Source: Antrodiella citrinella (Eukaryota; Basidiomycota; Agaricomycetes; Polyporales; Steccherinaceae). Taken from it: a DNA stretch of 45,420 bases. The notes under the pieces are model-generated. The model worked only from the letters and a program-made list of their open reading frames with translations, searched no databases and was not told the DNA's origin. This document shows, piece after piece, positions 21,103 to 33,399 of the stretch. Location: assembly GCA_004802725.1 (NCBI GenBank), contig SGPM01000186.1:1-45420 (forward strand), given 5' to 3'. The translations under genes were made by a program, and so were the position numbers. Position 1 is the stretch's first letter; every line of letters begins with the position of its first letter.

Positions 21103-22028
21103 TGTTTAGTATACCTGCATTCGCTATAGCGCTATCTACCCTACTCAATGTGTTTGTAATATTTGCCTGCTCTGCCTGCTCTGTATAACACGAGGTTACG
21201 GTCACTGTTCGTCCAGTCTGCAAATGCATTGTATTTTGTGTACTTGGCCGTGGTACTGCGAGGCTGTACTCGTGTCCTGCATTCTAGAAGAGTTGACCTC
21301 ATGCACCTCATCTCCGTAGGGTGGCGATGGTCGTCCTGCTATATCTCCTTGGTTCTGGAATAGTCGATGGGAGATTAATGGTGTAGTAATTCGAGGGGAC
21401 GAGGTACGTGTAAGTTCTCTAGCATGGTAATAAATATGGATACACACAGAAAAAGAGCGAGGAAGATCGTCCGGGGGGTGCAATGAGAACAACGAAGGTA
21501 GAATCTAGAACTGGACAAGATGAAGACGATGGACGAACGAAGGCGGGGGCCACAAAGAAGGGAAGCGGTATACGACAACGGGACAGCCGACCAGAAGAGA
21601 AAGAAGAAGGAAAGCATGTACACCAGTTGTTGTGCGTATATCCTCTCTTCGAATAGGCCCGGGCGATCGATATGAACAGCAGAAGACCACGACCACGAAG
21701 CCACGACGACAAGCTCAAGTCCGGAGGATGCGTATGCAGTATGCAGGGGAAACGAATGGAATGCATAATTGTGAGCGAAAGCAATTATCCGTGAGCAAAT
21801 GCTATATGAATGGGTGGAGGGCGATCGGGGTCAAGTAGGGGAGGGTGGGGGGAGAAAAAATCAGAATAATGTTTGCGGAGGGTATAATAGAGATTTGTGA
21901 ATAAATGCCACCTCCACGTTTAAACATATCCTTCTTGCCCAATCAAAATTCTACTCTTCTGGATGGTCCAGCCAACCTCTGCAGTCAACCTCCTCCCCCT
22001 CTTCGTCTTCGTCGAACCTCTCAGCTTC
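21103..22028. other. Intergenic stretch between convergent genes
   Basis: About 925 bp between the paladin stop and the stop of the minus-strand surface protein. Both 3' UTRs must lie here. A G-rich run (about 21836-21856) is followed by an A-rich run; no gene or RNA is recognised. Confidence 0.5.
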
Positions 22029-23454
22029 TTAGCTGCCATAAGCCTGCTGAGGGCCCGGCGACGCTCGCCCTGGCGGGGGTGCACCGCCATAACCAGCAGG
22101 GTACCCATACGCGACCTGTGGGCCTGGCGACCCTGAGCGTCCACCATATGCTGCGCCGGGCCCCGGACCTCCGTGCTCTTGGGTCCATATGCCCACCCAG
22201 TCCCTGTTGAGGTCCCGGTGACGCACGACCNGCGAGCCGCCACCCATCATGTCGTACCCAGCCGCAGGACCTGGACTCCTCGCGCGCATGCTCGCGTTGT
22301 CGAGGGCGATGCCGGGGCCAGGACTCCGTCCGCGCTGGATCTGCGTCATCGGTATCGCTTCTACGCCTTCGTGCGACGCGTCAGTGAACGTTTGCGGTAC
22401 GGGCCCACTGTAAGGATCATAGAAACTCAGGGCAGGGTCGTCGTGGTACGGCTGGTTCGGATTTAGGTGCGGAGGCGGTGGAACGGCATATGGGTCTGCG
22501 TTGGCTGCGTACAGGTTGACTTCAGAAGTTGATGGTGCGAAGCTGCCGGTGTGACTGGGGGAGCGTGTGAGATTCACTTCTGAGCTGGTCTCGAAACCTG
22601 CAGCTCCAGCCCTTGTAGTCGGTAGCGCGTGGGGATTCGCCTCGCCGTGCACGTTCAGCTCTGGCCACTTGATTCCTTCATCTGGTGCAGAGTTCATGGA
22701 TCAGTCTATTCACGTACGAAAACCCACACGAGCACTTACTGTCGTCAAAGTCATCGGAGAAACGCTTCCTTGTGAACTTCCAAACAATAAAACCAACGAT
22801 GCAGATGAGAGCAATGCCACCAGCTACTGACAAACCAACAATGGTGGATGTCGAGACGCCCTTGCTCTTGACCGCCGTATCTGCGCCTGCCGAGCTGCTC
22901 GGGGAAGCAGTGGGAGTGGGAGTCATCGTCACGAACACGGTGGACTGTTGGCCATCTGCACCAGTCACAAGCGAAGGGGTCACGACAGGCGACGGAGCGG
23001 CATCTGGCGTCGGTGAGGGGGTGGGCGGTGCAGANGTGCCAGGAGGCGTCGACGTCGGCGGAAGGCTTGACGTGTTGCTCGTATTAGTGTCGGTGGTCGA
23101 AGAGGTTGTGGTCGAGGACGACGTAGACGATGGGGTTGAAGAAGGCGAGGTCGTGCTGGAACTGCCTGCTGGGTTTGCAGGTGGTTTCGTGCTCTCTGTG
23201 CCACCCGTGCCTCCTCCTCCGTTGTCAGTGCTTCCGCCTCCAGTCGGTGTCGCGCCACCACCGGTGGTAGGTGGTGTGGTGGCAGGTGGTTGTGCCGTGG
23301 GCTGAGGCCCAAGCGAGAGCTGTCGTGGAACGATATGCTTCCTGCTCGACTGACCGTCGAGGAGGTCGTACCTAGCAGAGATGGAAAGAAGGAGCAGACA
23401 TGATACGAATACGAGGAGGAAGAGAGACCGTGTAGGGGTGACCACCCTGAGCAT
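22029..23454 (-). CDS. Mid2-like single-pass surface protein with SPGP-repeat tail
   Basis: Two exons, 23454-22740 and 22681-22029, 455 residues. An N-terminal signal peptide (LFLLVFVSCLLLLS, residues 11-24) is followed by a Thr/Ser/Pro/Gly-rich ectodomain of about 170 residues, likely heavily O-mannosylated, then a membrane helix at about 204-227 (TIVGLSVAGGIALICIVGFI) and TRKR. This is the architecture of fungal wall sensors such as Mid2 and Wsc, but no cysteine-rich WSC domain is present. The cytosolic tail has four SPGP motifs with Arg or Gly before them, and a Tyr/Gly/Pro-rich end; SP sites suit proline-directed kinases. Ns at 22231 and 23035 each hide one residue. A stress-sensor role is inferred from layout alone. 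Confidence 0.75.
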
Positions 23455-24114
23455 CGAGCTTAGTGAATTAAAAAGAGAATGGTGTAGGATCCAAAGGGGG
23501 CGAGGAGTCTTCTAAGGAGGCGTCGCCGTCGTGGTCGTCGTCTTTGTCGCTGTCGTCGTCGATGAGGAGGAGAGCACAAAACAGAAAAAGCAGCGCCCAG
23601 TATCAATTGATCCACAGGTCGTTACAGCGCACAAACTCCGACACCCGGCATCCCTCGGCATACTCCTTCCCGGTCCTCCTCACACTGCGCAATGATCCCT
23701 CTTTGTTCTCTACAACTCCTTCGCAGAGGCCTCGGTCGATTCTATGCAGTGATCTCCTTTATTCAGATACTCATCCTACAGATTATCCTCTACAAACTTT
23801 TGCCTGTCGAGTAATGCCGATTCAGCCGAACCCCCACGGTCTGACCCCATCCGGCCAAACGCCAAGGCGGTTCAGAGCTGACAGCACACGACAGTCAAAT
23901 AGTGGCGGCACGCAGCCACAGCACCGTCGGCAACAACATGAGATAAATATCTGTGGTCATTCGAATGTGAGTATAATAGTACACTGCGAGTAGGATATCG
24001 AATGAAGTATGAGGGAATGTAGTATGAAGCGAGCATGCGACATATTAATGTGTATGGAACAGATAGAAGGAATGTGCGGCGACAAGGGTCGTCGTTGCAG
24101 AGTTCAAGGAGAGT
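23455..24114. other. Intergenic stretch with a GTC microsatellite
   Basis: 660 bp upstream of the surface-protein start and downstream of the transporter stop, both minus strand. A run of GTC/GTCGTC repeats lies at about 23520-23565. No gene is recognised. Confidence 0.5.
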
Positions 24115-26974
24115 CTAGAGGAGACCACTGGCAGGTACGTTTGAGCATTGCCCGAGCGGAGGAGGTCCCGCTGGCGCTGGATCCATCATAAGCTGCAAGC
24201 CATCGTCAGTGAACAACGTAGCGATTCGAAACTATCATGGACGTACTTTGACGGTCTGAATGGTAGTGTACGTCGCCGCAATCATACCGAAGACCATGAG
24301 CGCGATATCCGCAATCTTCTGCCTGCGGGTATGCGCGCATGCCTTGTAGTGGAGCAAAGCCGGATACACATAACACAACGGGACACTGCACGACAGGTAG
24401 TTCACATCAGTCAGTCGATTCAAGAATCAGAGATATACATGCACTTACCAAGCAAAGCTGCCAATGAAAGACACAAACTTATCCAAATCAGCAGCACCGA
24501 CATAACTGAGGACCGCGCAGAACACGACAGTCAAGAATCTGAAGAAGTTCTTCTGCCACTTGACGCGAGGATTGCCTTTGCCGCTGCGCGAGAAGATCCC
24601 GTTCTCCATGATACGTACAGCCGGGAAGAGCTGCAGTGGGACTGATAACAGGATAGCGAGGGAGTACAAGAATTGGACCTGGATGCGAGTCAGATATGAC
24701 AACACGATACGACAACTAAATAGCAACATACCGCTTGGGTAAACTTGCTAGTAGTATCAAGGTTGACGATGACAACAGTCTGTACATCAGCACCGAACGT
24801 AGCATAAGACATGACACCGGCGCCACAGAACAAGACTATGAATGGAGATAAAGATATTAGCATTTGACTTTGGTACAAACGCTGAAATAACGTACACATG
24901 AGGAAGATCATCACGCCAGAGAGGACCGCAGGGAACTTGCGAGGCTCCCTCATCGCGTCGGTGATGGGAATAACCTACGAACAAATCAGTCAACACGCTG
25001 GACGCAGAAGAGAAGCGCACTTACGAGACCAATGCCTTCAAACGAGAAGACAGCAGTACCGATCAACAAAGGCCACTCTTTCGCGTTGAACAACGCTACT
25101 GGCGCATGTCCTCTCTCCCCCATAATTATAGCCTCACTACCAAAGATATAGATCAGACCCGCCAAGATGAAAGCGTCCGCAACCAGTGCAGTCGTGCTCA
25201 ATTTCGCCAAATTGCGAATCAACGCGAGCGGCAGAAAGATGACCATCTGGAGCAAGATGAAGTACTGGATCCCGAGCATCGTGGCGCAATTCGTGATGGC
25301 GAGAACGAAGGCTTGTAGGTTCTCTGAGACGAAGATGATGTAGGCGGACACGAAACCGATTTGTGAGACGGTGATGGATGTGAGGATGGCGTAACGCATC
25401 CAGGGGCCGTAGAGCGTTCCGCCGATATCTAGCGGGGAATCAGAATGTGAGGGAAGACGAAGAGAGAAGATGCACGTACCTCCAAAACTGCCTGAGACAA
25501 CGAACTTAGTCCTGACCAACAAGAGGAAAGAATACAACGAGATCAAAGCGATGAAAATGAGGATACCACTCGAGAAGAGTATTCCTCCGTTGAAAAATCT
25601 AAGACATAAGTCAGACGTGAACAAACCATGCAGGTAGATTTTACTCACGCTTTGCCCAAGAAAAGCACACCAGTACCGACGAAAGACTTCAGCAGCTGCA
25701 GCAAGCGAATCAGCATACATCACACGTCAGATATGGACTTGTCATACCATCAGGACGGCCTGTGTGACAGTAGCGTCACCATGAGGACCCACACTTCCTC
25801 TACGCCTTCTCGAATGTGATCGAGAAGTAGCAGAACGAAGTAGAGGCGAGCGTTCCGTTGCCTTGTGCAAATCTGCGGCTGGTATGTCTAATGATACAGC
25901 GGGGCGTGTGCCTGCTTCCTGCTGAGACAGAAGGGATGTTCCGGCGTAAGGCGTTCTATTGGCCAGATTTGGGACCCCTTCGTCCTCCGGGGTCAGATCC
26001 TCCTCATCCTCGTCTTCGTCTTCTTCAAGATCTTCACCAGCCTACAGGGAAATGAGGTAAAGCAATTTTCAGAAACAGATTATGACTTACGAAGTGTCCG
26101 AAGATATAGAGAAACTCTAAAAAGTTCCGTAGCACCGGCCGTTCTACACCCTGCTCATCTGCGCGCAACAGAACATAGTTTCGACGGAATCCACCAGGCT
26201 CGTGAATATGTTCAAAGGCTGGGTGAGGAGGTGCCTCGGACCCGGCGAACGAAGATGACCTGGGGCGGGTTGCTGCCCGACGTTGATCCGCTTGCCATTT
26301 GTACAAGCTATGGCTATAGAATGGAAGAGGTCAGAACGGATTCATTTCAACTCTCAGGTCATGATTTTGCGCGTCATGAATTAGGCGTCAAGTGCTTCCA
26401 CAGAGAACAACGACGACGTCACACTACATTTGAGTGAAATATCGAGTGAAATATCGACTCACGTGACATCCGCGCCGGGAGCATGATATGGGACGGGGAA
26501 TGGCTCTGAATCTTCACGTTGTGTCCGGATTTGCGAGGAAGAGGACCGTTTGGAAATTTGACCAGACTGAGTTGGCGAGTCGCCCGACAGCGTCGGTCTA
26601 TCGTCTCGATCGTCTGCAGCAACCAAGTGTCTCCTCAACATCCGCGCCTTATCCTCATCCGTCAACTCGTCAAAGAGATTATCGTTCCCGCTTCCTGGAG
26701 TGCCTGGACGACGCAGCGTGATTCCTCCCACTGAGACCCTCCGCGAGCTTGGTCCTTCTGGCGGTAATGATAAGCCAGGACCTCTAGGTGTGCCAGACGG
26801 TGTAGTTCTATATGGTATATTCGGCACGGGCGGTGTTCCGGCATATTGAGCTCGAAGGATTCTGGGACTGGGCGAGCCTGAGATGGGAGCGGTGAGACTG
26901 GGAGAGCCACTAGCAGACGCAGTGGGACCGAGTCTGGGACTGGTGATGTTGACCGGCCTGGTGGGTGTGGACAT
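24115..26974 (-). CDS. AVT3: Vacuolar amino-acid transporter, Avt3/Avt4 type (AAAP family)
   Basis: Eleven exons: 26974-26463, 26313-26091, 26041-25748, 25695-25649, 25598-25480, 25428-25025, 24974-24896, 24835-24732, 24678-24449, 24385-24247 and 24192-24115, 742 residues (yeast Avt3/4 are about 690-710). The first ~340 residues are cytosolic: Ser/Pro-rich, with EDKARMLRRHLV as in other fungal Avt3 proteins, and an acidic stretch. The transport core starts at VLMLLKSFVGTGVLFLGKAF and runs through about ten or eleven membrane helices, with FFNGGILFS, NEWPLLIG-like AKEWPLLIGTAVFSFEGIGL, CGAGVMSYATFG and QFLYSLAILLSVPLQLFPA. Avt3/4 proteins export neutral amino acids from the vacuole. The first intron has two in-frame acceptors 6 nt apart. 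Its start faces Npr3, a regulator of TORC1. Confidence 0.93.
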
Positions 26975-27323
26975 GATGAACGACTGATGAAATAAAAGAT
27001 GAGAATCTGGACAGAAATGCGCGGAAATTGCTGGTGGACGTTGCGAGACAAGAGATGTCTGAAGCGCTGAAGAGTGCTCACCGAGTCATTCGGCGCTCCG
27101 CCCGACACTCTCAAACCTCTTCGTCCCGAGTGGCTGCTTTCGGTGTCCTCCAAGGTCCTACTATAAAACACGCTCACAACGCGCGTACTTCCACGTAAAT
27201 ACGGTCCTCAAAAGCTCACATGAGCTGCAGGCTGACCGGAGCTTGGTAGGCTCGTTCCAGACAGGATACAGAACGCGTCGAGCCTCCAAATTATCGCAAC
27301 CAATTTGCTAAGACAACTTTGAC
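26975..27323. promoter_or_regulatory. Compact divergent promoter of Avt3 and Npr3
   Basis: Only 349 bp lie between the two start codons. A TATAAAA on the plus strand at 27162-27168 sits 156 nt before the Npr3 ATG. No other site is clear. Shared control is plausible because both products act in amino-acid homeostasis. Confidence 0.45.
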
Positions 27324-29884
27324 ATGAGCGAGACCCTCATTGCCATTCTTCTCGTCACTTCTTCTGCCAAAGGATCAAGTCTTGTCTACCGATGGCCTCC
27401 ATTGCCAGAGACCAGCGTCCGGCTAACCCGTTCACGGCCCAGAGACAATGCGTTGACGTCCACTGACAACCCTTGGAGGGCGTCACACTTGACAGATAGC
27501 GCAGAGGATTTCATACGCCCACTTCTTGATCGTGAAAGCAGTAATGACGAAGAATATGTGTGGCGGAAACCGACGCCGCTTCGTCGTAGGTCACTCTCGC
27601 ATCCGCGGTCTCATCCTACATCCCGAGGGACATCACCATCAAAAGAGTACTCCTTGGATGGACAGCGGAGTTTGTTTCACGACGAGCAGTACTCCCAAGT
27701 GCTTGGCTATTCTTCAGAATTCCTTGCCAGCATACTTTGTCCCCAACGAGCCATGTGTCACCAGAAGTTCGAGCTCGTAGTCGACGACCTCGCGTTCATC
27801 GGACACCCGGTATGCGCAGACTCAGATGGCACGTGGCGCTTCAAACCAGAGAGAGCCAATATGGCTCCGAGAGGGAGAGGTTCGAAGAAGGGGCAGTCGC
27901 CAGAGGAGGAAGAGAAGTCGTTGACGCCTGAGAAGAGCGGAGAGACGAAACAGCCTCAGCAGGAAAAGTCCTGGCTCCAGACATTCCACTGTGTATTCGT
28001 CCTGGACCTTCCGGACCCTTCGTCTTCACAATCAGGCAATATCTCGAGATACTTTGACATCATCTACGAGCAGATGGCATTCGCTATCACAGCGGTATTG
28101 TATCAGGAGCAGATCCTGCACAACTTTGTTGAGAATGAGTGCGATCTTCTGGGTACAATGGAGAACGACCACATCGAGAAGGGTCAGTGTCTCAGCTTTT
28201 GGTGATTGCTAGTATCAGCTCACACCTTTCACGTCCAGCCAAACCCTTCTCAGATTTCATGTCGCAAGCACTCAAGGCGTCCTCCGTCGCTTCCGCCATG
28301 AAGACAGTCTACGAAGCGATCAAAGAGAACTCGATAGCACGCCTGTCGATCAGTGACTTCCCTCTTGAACTGCAACTTCCACCTTACCTTGACACCTTAC
28401 TACACAATGACGACATGTCCGCACTCGATCCCCCAGAGGAAGATGACTTCGAGTTCGGTGGAGGCCAAGCTTGGGGACCAGAGATGAGCTTCGGGTGGAG
28501 ACTCCCCTCTCTGACACCTTGGAAAGCATTGCTGCGATTGGACGATTCTGGGGAACAGGGATACGAGCTGTACATGAAGTTGAGAGGCCCTCAGCTCGCT
28601 TCGCAGGATAGAGAGATTGCGGAGCAACTGTTCAAGTTTCTGGATCTTGCTTCTATCACCTTGAGGTACGAGCTGCCATCTCATGAAGAGACGTGATCTG
28701 ACAAGAGTCCTCATTCAGTTTGGCGGATATGTCAAGCTTGCTGGACTGGGATCTGGAATCACAAGTGTATCCTACCGTCCGATGGCTTGTTCACCACCGG
28801 CGGGCGAAGGTTGTGGATGTCGTTCATCCAGGTCTCAGGACAGTCTTTAGTGTTCCACCCACACTGCCTGCTCCGTAAGTCAAACCCGACGCTACCAATA
28901 AATCTCACTGATGTTCTTCTACCAGAGTTGCCACTTTAGCAGCGGAGTTTGCGAAAATCTTCACTCATGCCGCCTTACCGCCCTTCCCCAAGCTCCTCTC
29001 CCTCATCACGACCGCCACATACGAACAAACCGCTAATCATTTCTACGCCAGCGTCGTCCGGTCAAAGGAGCTCATTCCTCTATACCAAGATGTCGTCATC
29101 TGGATGTTGAAACGCGACCTCCTCGAGACACTTCACCTCCGTATCCGGGTCGTTGCTACGCCGGATCTAAAAGAATTCGTCCGCAGTAAACGTTCGGTTC
29201 GTAAAAGCCGGACTGCCAGCGCCACGAGAGAGGAAGAGAAAGGCGGTCAACCTATCCATCGAACCGACAAGGTCAAGGAACATAGCCCGTCCACCGTCGG
29301 TGGCACAGAGTCGAGCCCGGTAGAATACTGGGTGTCTATGTCTCCCAAGAGCGCGCGGAGACAGACTAGGCAGCTTTCTATCTCCCCGCGGAAACTCGAA
29401 CGCAGCGTGTCATATTCACGTAAGTCGGAGAAAGATAGTGGTAGCGGGAGGGAGAAGACGGATGAGGATGGGGATGAGGATGAGGACGATGTCACTTCGG
29501 ATGGGGATGGGCAGTCGTCGGTGGATTGGGACGATCCTAGGGCTTCTATTATCAACGATCCGGGACGGGCGACGCCTATTCAGAGACAGTGGCTCGCTGC
29601 TATGTCTGAGGGGAAACATGAGTATATCAGGCGACGGTTCGAGCAGTAAGTATCTGTCGTTTACGCATTCTAGCGAATATCACTAACATAATATACAGGA
29701 TCAACCAGTACTTCAATGGCAAATGCACAGACGATGAGATCTTGCACAGAGCGGAGATTTCGAGGAAGCAACTGCGAGAAGTTTTGCATGTGTACAGCGA
29801 ATATGTAATGTTGTTTCTTCTTGCTACCCGTCATGCAGAAACTCATTTTATCCGCAGCTTCAGACGTTCTTACATCCATCATAA
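27324..29884 (+). CDS. NPR3: Npr3, subunit of the GATOR1/SEACIT complex
   Basis: Six exons: 27324-28182, 28239-28665, 28719-28874, 28926-29645, 29699-29804 and 29858-29884, 764 residues. The start MSETLIAILLVTSSAKGSSL is the typical longin-like opening of Npr3/NPRL3 proteins; HCVFVLDLP, YFDIIYEQMAFAITAVLYQEQ, SFGWRLPSLTPWKALL and VVATPDLKEFV-type blocks follow. A long acidic and basic disordered insert occupies roughly residues 570-680, and the C-terminal helical part (RRFEQINQYFNGKCTDDEI) matches the winged-helix-like end. Npr2-Npr3 with Iml1 restrain TORC1 when amino acids are scarce, acting at the vacuole. The last exon is only 27 nt. It is head to head with a vacuolar amino-acid exporter. 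Confidence 0.9.
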
Positions 29885-29949
29885 TAGCCAACACATTATG
29901 TTCTGTTGTCGAGCTACAATCCTCTATCGCAAACTCATATATCCCGTCG

Positions 29950-30965
29950 TCACTTATGCTTCCACCCTAACAACCGCTCCGCCTTCGAGCAATCAAAGAA
30001 TCCTTGATTCCCAACCAACCTCTTCCCCTCCTTCAACGGCACATCGCCCCAAAACCTCTCCTTCAATCCCATCGAGCTCTCCTCCAACATCGTATCCGGC
30101 GCCGTGATGAAGAACGCCTCGTGCCCAGACCACTTGTCGCTATCCTCCAGCGCGAGGAAGAACGCCTCCGCGCCCGAGTCTTCTTCGACCCACCCCCAGA
30201 GGTCGTTCTTCCGCTTCTCGGGGTTTTTGGAAAGGGAGTTCTTGAAGGAGGTGGAGAGGGACCAGCTGAGGCGGAGGCTGGCGATGCGCATGAAGGGGTA
30301 CCGGCGGATGATGGTCTCGGCTTGCAGCTCGGATATCCTGGAGCCCGATTCAAATTGACGGTGAGGAAAGACAGTTGGGTGGGACTCACAGTTTGGAGAG
30401 ACCATAGGGCTCGTCTGGGCGACATGGGTGATCTTCGTCTAGGGGGAAGTAGTCGAGGATGGGACCTTGGCTCCAGACCAGTGTGATTACGTTCACGCTT
30501 GAAGCTGAAGCGATGCGTTTGATCCCTAGCTAGAATGCACCGGTTGTGAACGAGGGTCTTTGAAGATGAACGAACATGTCGTATTACCTCTGCTGCTGCT
30601 CGAAAGATATTCCACGAGATCACGACATTTCTACATGCGCCTTAGTTGTCAACCTCAAGGCCTCATGCACTACTTCGACGTGAATAGATCATGAAAACGT
30701 ACGTGTTATGCGCGACCACAACATAATCCTCCGGCGTCCTGATCGCCGCAAGCTGCACAATCGCGTCCACCCCCCTCAACGCCTCCAACGCCTTATCGTA
30801 CTCGCGCAGATCCACCTCTTTGAACGTGAAGTTCGGGTGTCCGTTGAACTCCAAGTCGGGGACTTCTCTGTGATCGATCCCGACGACGGTGTGGCCTTTC
30901 TGTAGGCCTAAGAGTACGACACGTTGGCCGACACTGCCGTTGCAGCCTGTTACTGCGAGCTTCAT
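29950..30965 (-). CDS. NAD-dependent epimerase/dehydratase (extended SDR)
   Basis: Four exons: 30965-30703, 30630-30588, 30529-30390 and 30337-29950, 277 residues. The Rossmann signature TGCNGSVGQ lies at residues 6-14, VDLREYDKALEALRGVDAIVQLAA gives the acidic ribose contact and second strand, SASSVNV supplies the catalytic Ser region, and YGLSK the Tyr-x3-Lys pair near residue 146. The C-terminal half ends in GFFDCSKAERLLGWKH, as in nucleotide-sugar epimerase-like proteins. The substrate cannot be read from sequence; at 277 residues it is shorter than UDP-galactose epimerases and nearer to uronate-dehydrogenase-like SDRs. It converges with Npr3, leaving 65 bp between stop codons. Exon 2 is only 43 nt. 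Confidence 0.85.
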
Positions 30966-31512
30966 GGGTGAGGGAGGAGGTGGATGGACGAGAGATAATG
31001 AAGCTCNGTACTATCGGATTAGACTCGAGGAAGCAACCTCAGGACTTTATTCACGACTGCACCATAATCTCCGTCGTCATCTCTCTCTATAACTAAATCC
31101 CGTGAGCATGGTCAATGTNGAAAGTGGATCACAGGTGCGAGGGGATGGACTTCCGAGGTGCCGANTGCNATAAGATGTGGTCAGGTGAAAATTATGAGCG
31201 CGAAAGCAAGTNGTAGGTCAGTGAAGAGCTGGAAATCGGACGCTCCAACGGCAGTACTTAGGGCACTTTCTTCGTGTTTCTGTATCCAATCAGCCACCGA
31301 TGGNTGTGCGGACGTCTCCATCTCTACATGTGTGCATACGAGGCAAGTTCGAGATGGGAGTCCGAGTCAGAGTCTAGTCACGGCCACTAGAGACAAGAAG
31401 CGTTGACATAGGCGCTACCGGTCGGGTAAATGATATCGATAGCCTTTGACTAGTGANAGCAGTGCAATACAGCATCCGAGAGCATGAACGGACGAGATGA
31501 AACCGCTAAGAA
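30966..31512. other. Intergenic stretch with scattered Ns
   Basis: About 550 bp upstream of the epimerase and downstream of the coiled-coil gene. Single Ns appear here and continue to the end of the window. No gene is recognised. Confidence 0.5.
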
Positions 31513-33172
31513 TTACATTGACTTTCCTGCCANCTTCATGAGCTTTAGTTCACGTTCTCGCTGTAAATAGGAACCAGTTAGTGAGACGAAAGAATGCGAG
31601 CGAATTGCAAGAGNATACTCACGTCGTCAGCTGCCTTCTGCGCNCGCAGCCATTCGACCTCCCTGTTTTTGTCTTGCAATAACTCCGTAGCTTCTTGAGC
31701 NTGGTCACGAGAAGCCTCTCGGATATCCTCTTGTGACTGAAAGGAAGGCTTCAGCACAAATGAAGATGACTAGAAATCGCATGAGAAGACTGACCTGGAG
31801 ATCTGCCTGTGCTCTCTCGTACTTGGCACGAGCCGCGAAGAACTCCAGCTCTTCTTTGCGGAAGATACGCAATGACCTGGCATGAGAAGACGCTGCCCTT
31901 GCNTCTTCCTGGAAAATTTGTTAGAANACTGGATTGCGACATTNGGTAAGGGTCTGTTCACTTACCTTGATAGCAATTTTCTGCATTNTCTGGACATCGG
32001 CGAGCTCCTTCGTGGCGATCTCTAGGGCCCTCTGTTCNGCCTTGGACTCGGCCTTGATCACGGCGGCGATACGTCTCCCTTCTCTCGCTGTGGGGGNGAT
32101 GTGAGCGAGGTAGACGTCGTCGATGGCAAGAACGCGTACCTTCAGTCTTTCCGAGCTTATTCATCTGTTTCTTCCCCAGCCCAGCCTCCGCNGCAGCACC
32201 CCTCTTCTCAAAGCTTTCGTCTATCTCAGCAACAGAGTGCGGGCCCACAGTGCCTGGACCGGCAGCGAACGTTCCACCACCGATGCTTATCCTGCGATGA
32301 GGAGTGCGCCTGCCAGAACCAGTGTAGACACTATCCTGATCTCGNTCTCCCACGCGTGATCCAGCACGGAAAGAACGAACAGAGTTGGCGCGTCGGCCAA
32401 AGTTATCTTTATCGCCTCCTCCCGCCCCACTCCCAGACCGCGCAAGCCAAGGTGATTGCGCGCGTGCACGGCTCTGCGAACGTTGGATACCGCCTGTAGT
32501 CTGGAACCTGTCNTGCTCTTGACCGAGTCCCTCATCCTCGTCACCAGACCAGACAACAGGTATGGGCTTCATGTCTTCCTGGTCTGTNTCTCCGGCNCCG
32601 ATACCACCGACGGCTGCGGCGGGTGTCGCGCCTGTCTTATTGCTCAGTGACTTGGCGCGTCTGGGTCCGAGGTTGCTTCCGGGGGACCCGTAGCCGGAGT
32701 CGGAAGCGACGCCTCCTGTAGAAGCTGAGTTGCGCCGCTGCCTCGCGGTGGCGGCTGCGTGAGGCGTGGATGTCGGCTGGTCCTGCGCACCTGTCGTGGT
32801 GTTATCGTTCGGGAAGTCTTGACGGTTCACCACGGGTTCTGTGGCGATCGTGACTGACGGTTCGCGGTTCAGAGTGGTTTGACCGGGTGCCAGGTTGTTT
32901 TGAGGAACGGGTGTGGCCGGCGTCGTGTCGTTCTGCTGCTGAAGGATAGGAGTGGGTTCGTTCTGTGGATTGGCAGTATTCTCGAGAGTGTCTGTGTCAG
33001 TCCCGCTGGCATCGTCCCTGGATCGCTTGTTTCTTCTGAACCTCGACGACGACTTGCTTCCAGAGGAGTTGGTGCGCGAGAAGAAATGCATAGTAGGAGC
33101 GTCAAAGTAAACACTTTTCTCGCTTGTGGCTGAAGATGAAGTGCGACTTGCAGAGGGTCTGATGTTGGACAT
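31513..33172 (-). CDS. Coiled-coil protein, Ncp1-like (basidiomycete family)
   Basis: Five exons: 33172-32140, 32087-31966, 31908-31795, 31736-31623 and 31560-31513, 476 residues. The first ~340 residues are disordered, rich in Ser, Thr, Gln, Pro and Arg, with a PHSVAEIDESFEKRG block. The last ~135 residues form a long charged helix (coiled coil): REGRRIAAVIKAESKAEQ, ATKELADVQ.MQKIAIK, FFAARAKYERAQADLQ and NREVEWLR.QKAADDRERE. This pattern matches what I recall as the basidiomycete 'DNA-binding protein Ncp1' annotation; the match is from memory and the DNA-binding role is not shown by any motif I can see. Several Ns hide single residues but no stop is formed. Confidence 0.65.
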
Positions 33173-33399
33173 TAAGTTGGAAAGTGGGAGATGGAGCGAG
33201 AACTCCTGAGGTTATAAGGACGACAGCCTCACTGGAGAGGGGCTAGCCTAGCCAGCCTCTACGCGAACCGCTTCACCTTTTATGCTCTTACCATATCCGG
33301 ACATACACATGCTGTGACGTCATCGCTAGCCGCACGCAGACTAAGTCGACAAGAAATCAATAAGTTATTCCCAAGATATCATAAAACATAAAGAACTAC

